DNA from: Acidimicrobiaceae bacterium
GTDB taxonomy: Bacteria > Actinomycetota > Acidimicrobiia > Acidimicrobiales > Aldehydirespiratoraceae
DNA length: 34,157 nucleotides
Reading direction: 5' to 3'
Assembly (NCBI GenBank): GCA_028820455.1
Contig: JAPPJC010000034.1
Location: forward strand, 1 to 34,157
The notes under the pieces were generated by a model that searched no databases, was not told the DNA's origin, and was given only the letters and a program-made list of their open reading frames with translations. The stretch's first letter is position 1, and the number at the start of each line of letters is the position of its first letter. Shown here piece after piece: positions 9,600 to 18,199 of the stretch. Made by a program: the position numbers and the translations under genes.

Positions 9600-10097
9600 A
9601 TGCTAGTGTTGGGGATAGATCCAGGCCTTTCTCGCTGTGGTTATAGTGCTATATTACAAGGCAGTCAGCCCCGTGCTATGGCGGCAGGCGTGATAACCAC
9701 GGACGCTCAGGCTGAGACACCTATCCGTTTAGCGGAGCTGCAAACGGAAATCCGAGACTTTATCGGCGAGCTGCAACCTGAGGTAGTAGCAGTGGAACGG
9801 TTGCTGTTCCAACATAACATCCGCACTGCTGTGTCTGTGGCCCAGGCTATGGGGGTAGTCATGGCTGAAGCTGTTGCTGCGGGTTGTGCGGTATTTGAGT
9901 ATTCTCCCAATGAAGTGAAACTGGCAGTAGCGGGTTATGGGAGTGCTGGCAAAGAAGAGGTAGCGGTTATGGTCAAGCACTTGCTTGCTTTGAAGCATCA
10001 GCTGCGTCCGGCTGATGCCGCTGATGCTGCGGCGGTGGCTCTTTGTCACCTGGCGCGACTACCTTCGAGAGTGACACGTTCTAGAGTGACACGTTAG
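9600..10097 (+). CDS. ruvC: Holliday junction resolvase RuvC
   Basis: MLVLGIDPGLSRCGYSAI, VAVERLLFQHNIRTAVSVAQAMGV, DAADAAAVALCHL. Confidence 0.95.
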   Translation: MLVLGIDPGLSRCGYSAILQGSQPRAMAAGVITTDAQAETPIRLAELQTEIRDFIGELQPEVVAVERLLFQHNIRTAVSVAQAMGVVMAEAVAAGCAVFEYSPNEVKLAVAGYGSAGKEEVAVMVKHLLALKHQLRPADAADAAAVALCHLARLPSRVTRSRVTR

Positions 10098-10200
10098 GTT
10101 ATGCACAATCGGTTATGCTCATGGGGTTATGTTGAGTTATGTTGCGAATGGATAGTCGGTCAGGTTCGACTGGTCGGCCAGGTGTCGAGGGTGTTTTAAC

Positions 10201-10866
10201 GTGAGCGGTTCTGTGATTGGTTCTTTACGGGGTTCACTGTTGGCTCGTACTGTTGTTCCTGGGAGCCAACCTTCAGTTGAGCTGTTGTTAGAGGTGAACG
10301 GGGTTGGCTATCGGGTGCGCACCACTTCAGCCGTGGTTGCTGGGATCGGTGCTGAAGGTTCAGAAGTTTTCGTCTACATCTATCATGTAGTGCGCGAGGA
10401 TTCAGAAATGTTTTATGGTTTCGCAACGGATGCTGACCGCCGCATCTTTGAAGCACTGATTAGTGTCCATAGCGTGGGACCAGCGTTGGCATTGTCGGTA
10501 TTGGAAACACTCACCGCCGAAGCATTACACCGCGCGGTGGTTTTAAGTGATGCTGACACTATCTGTCAGGTGAAAGGGATAGGAAACAAAACGGCAAAAC
10601 GTCTTATCATGGAGCTAAAATCAAAACTTGAGCTGCCTGAGGATACAGTCTCTGCAACTGCCGACAACTGGGAGTCTGAACCCGTGAACAGTCTTAAATC
10701 CGATGTGCGCTCAGCTTTGCTAGGTCTTGGTTACAGTCCCAGGGAGATAAATGCGACGATGAACAGATTGCCTGCCATTTTGTTTGAAGAAGGAACAGTT
10801 GAAGGAATATTACGTGAAGCGTTAACTCTGATGACAGAGAACAAATCCTCAATTCAGGTCGAATAG
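10201..10866 (+). CDS. ruvA: Holliday junction branch migration protein RuvA
   Basis: GTG start; LLEVNGVGYRVRT, VKGIGNKTAKRLIMELKSKL, C-terminal ALLGLGYSPREINATM. Confidence 0.93.
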   Translation: MSGSVIGSLRGSLLARTVVPGSQPSVELLLEVNGVGYRVRTTSAVVAGIGAEGSEVFVYIYHVVREDSEMFYGFATDADRRIFEALISVHSVGPALALSVLETLTAEALHRAVVLSDADTICQVKGIGNKTAKRLIMELKSKLELPEDTVSATADNWESEPVNSLKSDVRSALLGLGYSPREINATMNRLPAILFEEGTVEGILREALTLMTENKSSIQVE

Positions 10867-10910
10867 ACCGGTAGTAGCATGGTTTCAAACAAAGGCTAGT
10901 CGGTGTCATC

Positions 10911-12053
10911 GTGACTCGTAAGGAAACGCTATCCGCTGCTCAAGCAGGCCGTTCAGCTGAGCTGACAGGTGCCGAAGAGTCAGGCAGTCGAGCTCGGAAA
11001 GAAGAGGTCGCAGAAGCTGCAGATGAGGTTGAATTGCTTTCGGGTTCACCTCAATCGGTGGACGGTATCTCCGAAGCGAGCCTAAGACCACGTTCATTGG
11101 ACGGATTCGTTGGTCAAACTGAGCTGAAATCCCACCTGGAAGTAATGCTTGGCGCAGCCTGCCAACGTCAGGAACCGGTCGACCACCTGCTGCTTGCGGG
11201 TCCTCCTGGTTTGGGTAAGACAACGATGGCTCACATAGTTGCGAATGAGCTGAAAGTCGAGTGTCAGGTTACTTCTGGTCCCGCCTTGGAACGGACAGGT
11301 GATCTTGCTGCGATGCTCACGAAACTATCCGAAGGGGCTGTGCTGTTCATAGATGAGATTCATCGTCTTCCACGGCCGGTTGAAGAAGTGTTATATCCGG
11401 CGATGGAAGATTTTCGGATAGACATAGTGCTCGGTAAAGGCCCAGCCGCTCGTTCCATATCGTTGGAGTTGGCCCCTTTCACACTGGTAGGTGCCACAAC
11501 TCGCACCGGGCTCATAACAGGCCCTCTGCGTGACCGTTTCGGGCTGGTGGCTCGCTTCGACCTTTACAATCATGAAGACCTGACTCAAATTGTGAAACGC
11601 ACTGCCGGCATTCTCGGTGTGCCTGTTACTGCTAATGGTGCAACTGAAATTGCCCGCAGAGCTCGTGGCACCCCTCGGATCGCCAACCGGCTCCTGCGTC
11701 AGGTGCGAGACTTCGCTGAGATGCACAGAGAAGGATACATAAATGCTCAAGTAGCTGCTGATGGCCTGGCCTTTTTCAGTGTTGACGACTTAGGGCTCGA
11801 TCGCCCTTCAAGGGCTGTATTAGAAGCTTTATGCGCCAAGTTCAGAGGCGGCCCTGTGGGTCGTTCCACTCTGGCGATTGCTGTTAGTGAACCCGTTGAA
11901 ACTTTAGAGGATGTTTATGAACCGTTCCTGATACAGCAGGGGTTGCTGATACGAACACCTCGAGGCCGGGTGGCCACGAAAGCTTCATGGGTCCATTTGG
12001 GCTTGGAACCCCCTGCAGATGTTTCAAACCAGCATCCGGAATTGTTTCGTTGA
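10911..12053 (+). CDS. ruvB: Holliday junction branch migration helicase RuvB
   Basis: [19 protein letters not shown], Walker [38 protein letters not shown]-like region; N-terminal acidic extension. Confidence 0.95.
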   Translation: MTRKETLSAAQAGRSAELTGAEESGSRARKEEVAEAADEVELLSGSPQSVDGISEASLRPRSLDGFVGQTELKSHLEVMLGAACQRQEPVDHLLLAGPPGLGKTTMAHIVANELKVECQVTSGPALERTGDLAAMLTKLSEGAVLFIDEIHRLPRPVEEVLYPAMEDFRIDIVLGKGPAARSISLELAPFTLVGATTRTGLITGPLRDRFGLVARFDLYNHEDLTQIVKRTAGILGVPVTANGATEIARRARGTPRIANRLLRQVRDFAEMHREGYINAQVAADGLAFFSVDDLGLDRPSRAVLEALCAKFRGGPVGRSTLAIAVSEPVETLEDVYEPFLIQQGLLIRTPRGRVATKASWVHLGLEPPADVSNQHPELFR

Positions 12054-12077
12054 TCAGACCAGCGGGATGCGACACCT

Positions 12078-13145
12078 GTGCGAATAGAAGAACTCGATTA
12101 CGATCTACCCGCTGAAGCCATAGCTCAATCACCTTTAGCTGACCGGGATCAGGCACGGCTGTTAGTGGATCTGGGAGACGGTATAGCGCATCGCCGTGTG
12201 TGTGATTTGACTGGTTTTGTTGAAGCTGGGGATGTGATAGTGGTAAACGACACGCGAGTGATGCCGGCACGGCTTCGTTTGCAGCGTTCGACGGGAGGGA
12301 AGGTCGAAGTACTACTTCTCGAGCATCGCTACAACGCAACGTGGGAAGCCTTGGTAAAGCCCGGTAGGCGTTTGAAGCGGGGGGAGGTCTTAGGTTTCGC
12401 TGCTGAAGCCGATGTTCGGAGAACTGCGATCAGTATGACTGATGGTGCTGAATTCGAAGTAGAAGTCGGCGATGATTTAGGCCAGGGACGCCGAATCGTC
12501 AAATTCCTATCGCAGCCCGTAAAACAAGATGCCATGTTCGAGTTGTTGGATGTTGTGGGGGAGGTTCCTCTTCCGCCATACATCACTGAACCTCTTGAAG
12601 ATTCAAAACGTTATCAGACTGTTTTCAGTCGTAGGCCCGTGTCTGCGGCTGCACCTACCGCCGGTTTGCATCTCACTGAAGAATTGCTGAGTCGTATCCG
12701 TGCTAAAGGGGCTGAAGTCGCCACGGTAGAACTGGCGATAGGTCTTGACACATTCCGGCCTATCACCGCAGAAAGCATCGAAGATCATGTCATGCACACC
12801 GAATACTATCGTATACCGGCTTCCACCGCTGAACTATTGCCATCCGCACTCCGAGTGATAGCTGTTGGCACCACCGTAGTGAGAACCTTGGAAACCTTTG
12901 CTTCAACGGGAATCCTCGAAGGCCGTTCGGAGTTGTTCATACGCCGTCCTTTTGAATGGCGGACTGTCGACCTTTTGATGACTAACTTCCATATGCCTCG
13001 ATCGAGTCTGCTCTGTTTGATCGATGCTTTTGTCGGCCTTCGCTGGCGTGACCTCTACTCGGAGGCTTTATCCGCCGGCTATCGTTTTTTGTCTTTCGGT
13101 GATGCCATGCTGCTAACTAGGCGTATCAGTGATTCGAGGACATGA
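12078..13145 (+). CDS. queA: S-adenosylmethionine:tRNA ribosyltransferase-isomerase
   Basis: ELDYDLPAEAIAQSPLADRDQARLLV, VNDTRVMPARL, PTAGLHLTEELL, TNFHMPRSSLLCLI. Confidence 0.95.
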   Translation: MRIEELDYDLPAEAIAQSPLADRDQARLLVDLGDGIAHRRVCDLTGFVEAGDVIVVNDTRVMPARLRLQRSTGGKVEVLLLEHRYNATWEALVKPGRRLKRGEVLGFAAEADVRRTAISMTDGAEFEVEVGDDLGQGRRIVKFLSQPVKQDAMFELLDVVGEVPLPPYITEPLEDSKRYQTVFSRRPVSAAAPTAGLHLTEELLSRIRAKGAEVATVELAIGLDTFRPITAESIEDHVMHTEYYRIPASTAELLPSALRVIAVGTTVVRTLETFASTGILEGRSELFIRRPFEWRTVDLLMTNFHMPRSSLLCLIDAFVGLRWRDLYSEALSAGYRFLSFGDAMLLTRRISDSRT

Positions 13146-14248
13146 AAGCTGTCTTTACCCCGGATGCTTGTGACGGGCAGGCTCGTGCTGGTCAGGTCCA
13201 CACGGCTAGGGGATCTTTCGAGACGCCTTGTTTTATGCCAGTCGGCACCCGTGGGGCAGTTCGCCTTCTTGATTCAAAAGACTTGGAAGGTTTAGGCGTT
13301 GAAGTGATTCTCGCTAATACCTATCATCTGATGTTACGCCCAGGGGTGGATGTGGTAGCTGATCTCGGGGGTATACATGAGTTCGCAGGCTGGTCCGGTC
13401 ATATGCTCACAGATTCTGGTGGCTATCAAGTGTTTTCGCTGGGAGCGGATGTAGATGATGGTGGGGCGGTTTTCAGGTCCGTGTACGATGGCTCTAGTTG
13501 TCGTATCACGCCTGAAGATGCGGTGGCCAAGCAGTCGCTTATAGGTGCTGACATGACTATGGTGCTTGACATTTGTCCGTCAGCTCGGGTATCGAAAGAA
13601 GCTCATCGCATAGCTGTTGATCGTAGTGCCGCTTGGGCTCAGCGTGCTCGCGATGCTTTCCAGTCCTCGGCTAGTTCTGAGGCGCAGTGCCAGTTTGGCA
13701 TTGTACAGGGAGGTACGCATTCCGATTTGCGTTTGGAGTCGGCTTCACGCACTGTGGATATAGGTTTCGACGGTTATGCTGTGGGTGGCTTATCCGTGGG
13801 TGAAGAACGTGCAGACATGTTTGAAGCTCTTGATGTGGCTATGAGTGTTCTGCCGGAGGATCAGCCCCGCTATTTTATGGGGCTTGGCGATCCGGCTGGG
13901 ATCGTGGAAGCTGTGAGCAGAGGAGTGGATATGTTCGACTGTGTTTTTCCTACTCGCCTGGCTCGTCACGGTACAGTCCTCAGCAGCACGGGCCGTTATA
14001 ACCTTGATCAAGCTTCTCACGCCAACAGCAGTGAGCCGTTAGACCCTTTTTTCCCCGATGGCCCAGCAGGCCGATATTCCAAAGGATATCTGCGTCATTT
14101 GCTGACGGTTAAAGAACCAACAGCAGGCCGTCTGTTGACTCTACACAACCTTGCCTGGTTGTTGCGTTTCATGCAACGAATCCGTGCATCGATCCGTGCA
14201 GGAAACTTCACTGAGATACGTGAACAGGTCGACAGAGTGTGGGCTTGA
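13142..14248 (+). CDS. tgt: tRNA-guanine transglycosylase
   Basis: ATGA overlap with queA; ARGSFETPCFMPVGTRGAVR, NTYHLMLRPGVD, MLTDSGGYQVFSL, FDCVFPTRLARHGT. A Cys-based C-terminal zinc site was not obvious. Confidence 0.95.
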   Translation: MKAVFTPDACDGQARAGQVHTARGSFETPCFMPVGTRGAVRLLDSKDLEGLGVEVILANTYHLMLRPGVDVVADLGGIHEFAGWSGHMLTDSGGYQVFSLGADVDDGGAVFRSVYDGSSCRITPEDAVAKQSLIGADMTMVLDICPSARVSKEAHRIAVDRSAAWAQRARDAFQSSASSEAQCQFGIVQGGTHSDLRLESASRTVDIGFDGYAVGGLSVGEERADMFEALDVAMSVLPEDQPRYFMGLGDPAGIVEAVSRGVDMFDCVFPTRLARHGTVLSSTGRYNLDQASHANSSEPLDPFFPDGPAGRYSKGYLRHLLTVKEPTAGRLLTLHNLAWLLRFMQRIRASIRAGNFTEIREQVDRVWA

Positions 14249-14328
14249 AGAGTCCGATAAGTTTATGGGTTTGATGTTTGTTGGCGAGTCTGGTTTATTC
14301 GGCCTAGTTTGACTCTAGAATTAACGCC

Positions 14329-14703
14329 GTGGATCCTTTCACTATTATATTTTTCGCCCTTCTTATTTTGCTGTATTTCGCTGTTCTGCGTCCGCAGCAG
14401 AAACGCGAGCGTGAGCATAGAGCATTAATGGAGTCACTGCAGGAAGGAGATGAAGTAATAACCAGTTCCGGTGTTCATGGAGCAGTATTGGAAGTCGACG
14501 ACAACATCGTCTGGCTTGAGGTGGCACCCGAGGTGGAATTGAAGCTACTCAAGAGTTCTGTTGCCAGTCGCATATCAGAAGACGAAGAAGACGAAGACAC
14601 TGAAGAACTTGCTGATGCCCATACTTCTGATCCTCATGCAGATGAAGAAGACCATACTTCTGATCCTCATGCAGATGAAGAAGACAAGACAAAGCCAAGC
14701 TAA
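14329..14703 (+). CDS. yajC: Preprotein translocase subunit YajC with acidic repeat tail
   Basis: GTG start; single TM FTIIFFALLILLYFAVLRPQQKREREH, SLQEGDEVITSSGVHGAV. Confidence 0.9.
   Translation: MDPFTIIFFALLILLYFAVLRPQQKREREHRALMESLQEGDEVITSSGVHGAVLEVDDNIVWLEVAPEVELKLLKSSVASRISEDEEDEDTEELADAHTSDPHADEEDHTSDPHADEEDKTKPS
14620..14685. repeat. 33-bp in-frame tandem duplication in the yajC 3' end
   Basis: CATACTTCTGATCCTCATGCAGATGAAGAAGAC twice (14620-14652, 14653-14685), encoding HTSDPHADEED x2. Confidence 0.95.
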
Positions 14704-15106
14704 CCGACAAGCTAGTCATAGGCACTACTGGCTACATAGCCAAACGAATACTCATATGGTCGAGCTTGATCCTAGGAGGTTGTAGCTACGCAGTGTTTGC
14801 AGGTTTGGGCGGTTGTAGTCACTTATAGTGAAGAAAGGACGAAAGACTGAATGATTGAAGTAGCTGTAGAAGTGGCTATGGACGCGTTGAGCGCTATAGC
14901 CATATTCATAAAGAAGTGTTTTAAGAAAAGCAATAGGCAAGGCAAAGAACAAGACAGTAGAACTTGAGTGTGGATGGATGGCTTATGGGTGAACTTTGTA
15001 GGCAAGGTGGCTAGTAGTGCGTGTGAGTGGTTCTTGCTTGGCAGGTAGTACGTGTCTCTAGGGTGTACTGGTACTGGCGAGCTTTGTTCCTTCTGGTATT
15101 TGTAGC

Positions 15107-16546
15107 GTGCGTCGTAGAGCGGTCAATCTTGTTCATGCCATAGGGATTGTCACTATTGCTGTGACAGGTGTCCTCTACACTCTTATTGCTGGTAATACGC
15201 CATTGCTCGGTCTTGACCTCCAAGGCGGAGCTAGTGTGGTTTTGCAACCTACACGTTCTGCTAGTCAAGAAGAACTCGACATATCAGTCGAAATAATACG
15301 CAACCGTGTTGACGCTCTTGGTGTGGCTGAACCGGAGATCAGCACGCAAGGTGGCAACATATTAGTGCAACTGCCAGGAGTGGAGGATCAGCAGCGAGCG
15401 ATTGATTTGGTAGGACAGACTGCGGAGTTGAGGTTTCGCCCTGTAATCGAAGAGCTCCCAGAGATGCTCTATCAAAGAGACAGAGAAACCAAGGATTTAG
15501 ATAGATTTTTTTTAACTGATACGTCTACCGATGCTATCACTGCTGACAGTGAGGCAGTGCTAGCAGATTATGGTGACGATCGCAGTGTATTGATCCGCTA
15601 TATCGTGGGCCCCAGCAGCTTGACAGGCGATGCTTTAGAATCGGCTCAGGCATTGTATTCTCTAGTCGATGGTTGGCATGTCCTTTTAACTTTCAAAAGG
15701 GGGCCTGTGGGTATCGACGGTTTCAACGAGTTGAGCAGTATCTGCTACCACAGGGAAGCCTCCTGTCCCTCTAAGAAGTTGGCTATTGAGATCGACGATG
15801 AGATCATAAGTGCCCCACTGATTCAGAATAATAGCAGTTCTTTCATCCCGTTTGAACGTTCCCAGACTAGAATTACCGGCGATTTCAGCGAAGAAGAGGC
15901 CAAGGATTTGGCTTTGGTGCTCAACTACGGGGTTCTTCCTATCGAGCTTGAAGCCCAGCAGAGTCGCATAGTGTCGGCTTCGATAGGCACTGATGCGTTA
16001 AGAGCAGGTGTGATTGCCGGCATCATCGGTTTGGTGTTGGTTTCGTTGTATCTGCTTGTTTATTACCGTCTTATGGGTTTTGTGGCTATTGCCAGTCTTG
16101 TTCTTTCCGGTGCGATGCTTTGGACTATTATCGCTTGGTTGGGGGAGCATCAGGGTTTGGCGCTTACTTTGGCAGGGGTCACCGGTTTGATTGTCGCGAT
16201 CGGCGTGTCGGTCGATTCGAATGTTGTGTACTTTGAGCATCTCAAGGAGGATATACGTTCAGGGCGTAGTGTACGCTCGTCTGCTGGTCGAGCCTTTACA
16301 ACGGCTTTTTCCACTATTGTGAAAGCGGATGTGGCGTCGCTGATCGCCGCTGTGGTTCTTTACGTGTTAACAGTGGGCCAAGTCAGGGGATTCGCTTTCT
16401 ATCTTGGACTGGCTACTGTTCTTGATCTGGTGGCTTCTTATTTTTTCATGGGTCCTCTTATCAGTTTGATTGCCCACAACCAGAAGTTGCGACGCCATTT
16501 AAGCTGGTTTGGCGTTGCTGTACCGGTCGGGCAGGCCACTAAGTAA
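15107..16546 (+). CDS. secD: Protein translocase subunit SecD
   Basis: PLLGLDLQGGASVVLQP, IIRNRVDALGVAEPEISTQGGNILVQLPG, IGVSVDSNVVYFEHLKEDIRSGRS. Confidence 0.95.
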   Translation: MRRRAVNLVHAIGIVTIAVTGVLYTLIAGNTPLLGLDLQGGASVVLQPTRSASQEELDISVEIIRNRVDALGVAEPEISTQGGNILVQLPGVEDQQRAIDLVGQTAELRFRPVIEELPEMLYQRDRETKDLDRFFLTDTSTDAITADSEAVLADYGDDRSVLIRYIVGPSSLTGDALESAQALYSLVDGWHVLLTFKRGPVGIDGFNELSSICYHREASCPSKKLAIEIDDEIISAPLIQNNSSSFIPFERSQTRITGDFSEEEAKDLALVLNYGVLPIELEAQQSRIVSASIGTDALRAGVIAGIIGLVLVSLYLLVYYRLMGFVAIASLVLSGAMLWTIIAWLGEHQGLALTLAGVTGLIVAIGVSVDSNVVYFEHLKEDIRSGRSVRSSAGRAFTTAFSTIVKADVASLIAAVVLYVLTVGQVRGFAFYLGLATVLDLVASYFFMGPLISLIAHNQKLRRHLSWFGVAVPVGQATK

Positions 16547-16744
16547 TCCAGATTGTGTGGTTCCAAGTTCATTATGAGAGTTGACAGTACTGCAAGCACG
16601 GCAAGAGTGGAAGCATGAACACAAGAGTACGACCCACGACCGCACAACCACCGATAATGGCAGTAGCAGACTTTATCACTGGACCCCACACACTGCTGAC
16701 GTTGAAGGGGTTTGGGCACACCTCCACGGGAGTCGAAGCATTCT

Positions 16745-18016
16745 ATGATTAAGTTCTGGCGGTTTATCGTGGCACTCTACCGGAGTGATCAGCAGATTGA
16801 CTTCCCACGTTTGTGGAATAAGACACGAATAGCCTCGCTGGTGGTCTTGGTGTTGAGTGGAGCCGGCTTCGCGGTTCGTGGTCTTGATCTTGGCATTGAC
16901 TTCAGTGGCGGCACTTCTTGGGAGGTTCAAGCTGCGGGGGTTTCAGTGTCTGAGACTCGCAGCGCTTTGCAAGAAACCGAAGTGGGTAGTGCGAAGATTC
17001 AGACGGTCGGTGCTGACACGATCAGAGTACGAGCCGACACAAACGACGCTGAAAACGTTAGCTTGGTGAGGACGGCTTTGGCTGAGCTTGCCAATGTTGA
17101 GTTAGAGCAGGTGAGCGTTACTACTGTAGGCCCTTCCTGGGGTTCACAGGTCACCGCCAAAGCCCGTAATGCCCTGCTGGTCTTCTTTGCTCTGGTGGCC
17201 GCTTATATTGCTATCCGTCTTGAATGGAAGATGGCGATTGGGGCCTTGGCAGCGGTGATTCATGACATTATCGTTTGCGTGGGTTTCTATTCTCTTTTTC
17301 AGCTTGAAATCACCCCGGCCACGATAATTGCGTTTCTGACTATTATGGGTTATTCGTTGTACGACACGATAGTGGTGTACGACAAAGTGCATGAAGTGGT
17401 AGGTAAAATCTCATCGGATAGGCGACACACCTACACGGAGATGATGAACATCTCACTCAATCGGGTGTTGATGCGTTCTGTGAATACTTCTATCACATCG
17501 ATGATGCCCATACTGTCGATGCTTGTAATAGGTTCGGCTTTGTTCGGGGCTTCCACGTTGGAAGAGTTCTCTGTTGCTTTGTTGCTTGGCGTAGTGGTTG
17601 GCACCTACTCGTCTTTATTCGTGGCAGCACCGCTAGTGTCATGGTTGAAGGAACGTGAACCGGAGAACATAGCCTTAGCCCAAAAGTCGCAGTTTCGGCA
17701 AGCAGGTTCCCGCAAAGCTGACACTGGTGATCGTGGTCGTTCTGGCAGAATTGAAGCTGGAAGGGGCTCCACCCGTCTCCGCAAGAAAGTTCTTGGTGGC
17801 AGCAGTGACACGTCTCGCGATGATTCTCGAATAGAGGAGTCTGACGACACCCTTGAGTTCTCGGGATCAGAAGCTCCTCAAGCTACTCAAAAACCTGGGT
17901 TTGACAGAACTTCTCGGCAGACTGAGTCAACGTCAGGACCGCACAGAAGTTTGCCGACTGCGTCATCTGTTCCGATCATAAAACCCAAACCCCGCAAGAA
18001 ACGCAGAAAGAAATGA
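16745..18016 (+). CDS. secF: Protein translocase subunit SecF
   Basis: GLDLGIDFSGGTSWEV, TIMGYSLYDTIVVYDKVHEV, LNRVLMRSVNTSITSMMPI. ATG 16745 preferred over ORF-track 16712. Confidence 0.94.
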   Translation: MIKFWRFIVALYRSDQQIDFPRLWNKTRIASLVVLVLSGAGFAVRGLDLGIDFSGGTSWEVQAAGVSVSETRSALQETEVGSAKIQTVGADTIRVRADTNDAENVSLVRTALAELANVELEQVSVTTVGPSWGSQVTAKARNALLVFFALVAAYIAIRLEWKMAIGALAAVIHDIIVCVGFYSLFQLEITPATIIAFLTIMGYSLYDTIVVYDKVHEVVGKISSDRRHTYTEMMNISLNRVLMRSVNTSITSMMPILSMLVIGSALFGASTLEEFSVALLLGVVVGTYSSLFVAAPLVSWLKEREPENIALAQKSQFRQAGSRKADTGDRGRSGRIEAGRGSTRLRKKVLGGSSDTSRDDSRIEESDDTLEFSGSEAPQATQKPGFDRTSRQTESTSGPHRSLPTASSVPIIKPKPRKKRRKK

Positions 18017-18020
18017 CGAT

Positions 18021-18037
18021 CATTCTTTGATAGAATG
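18021..18037. terminator. Small hairpin just after secF
   Basis: CATTCT-TTGAT-AGAATG stem-loop, no T-run; weak. Confidence 0.25.
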
Positions 18038-18199
18038 GTTACTACGAGGTAATACCAGTGGGGAGGGGGGAGGGATGTTGTGCTGAAGGCTACCATGTAG
18101 GTTATCGCCTGAAGCTTGAAGTGGTTACGAAGGTTGTGATGGCAATGACTTCTAGGTCGGATTTGTGTTTGCTGAGAAGCCCCCACGGTGGTTGTGGTG

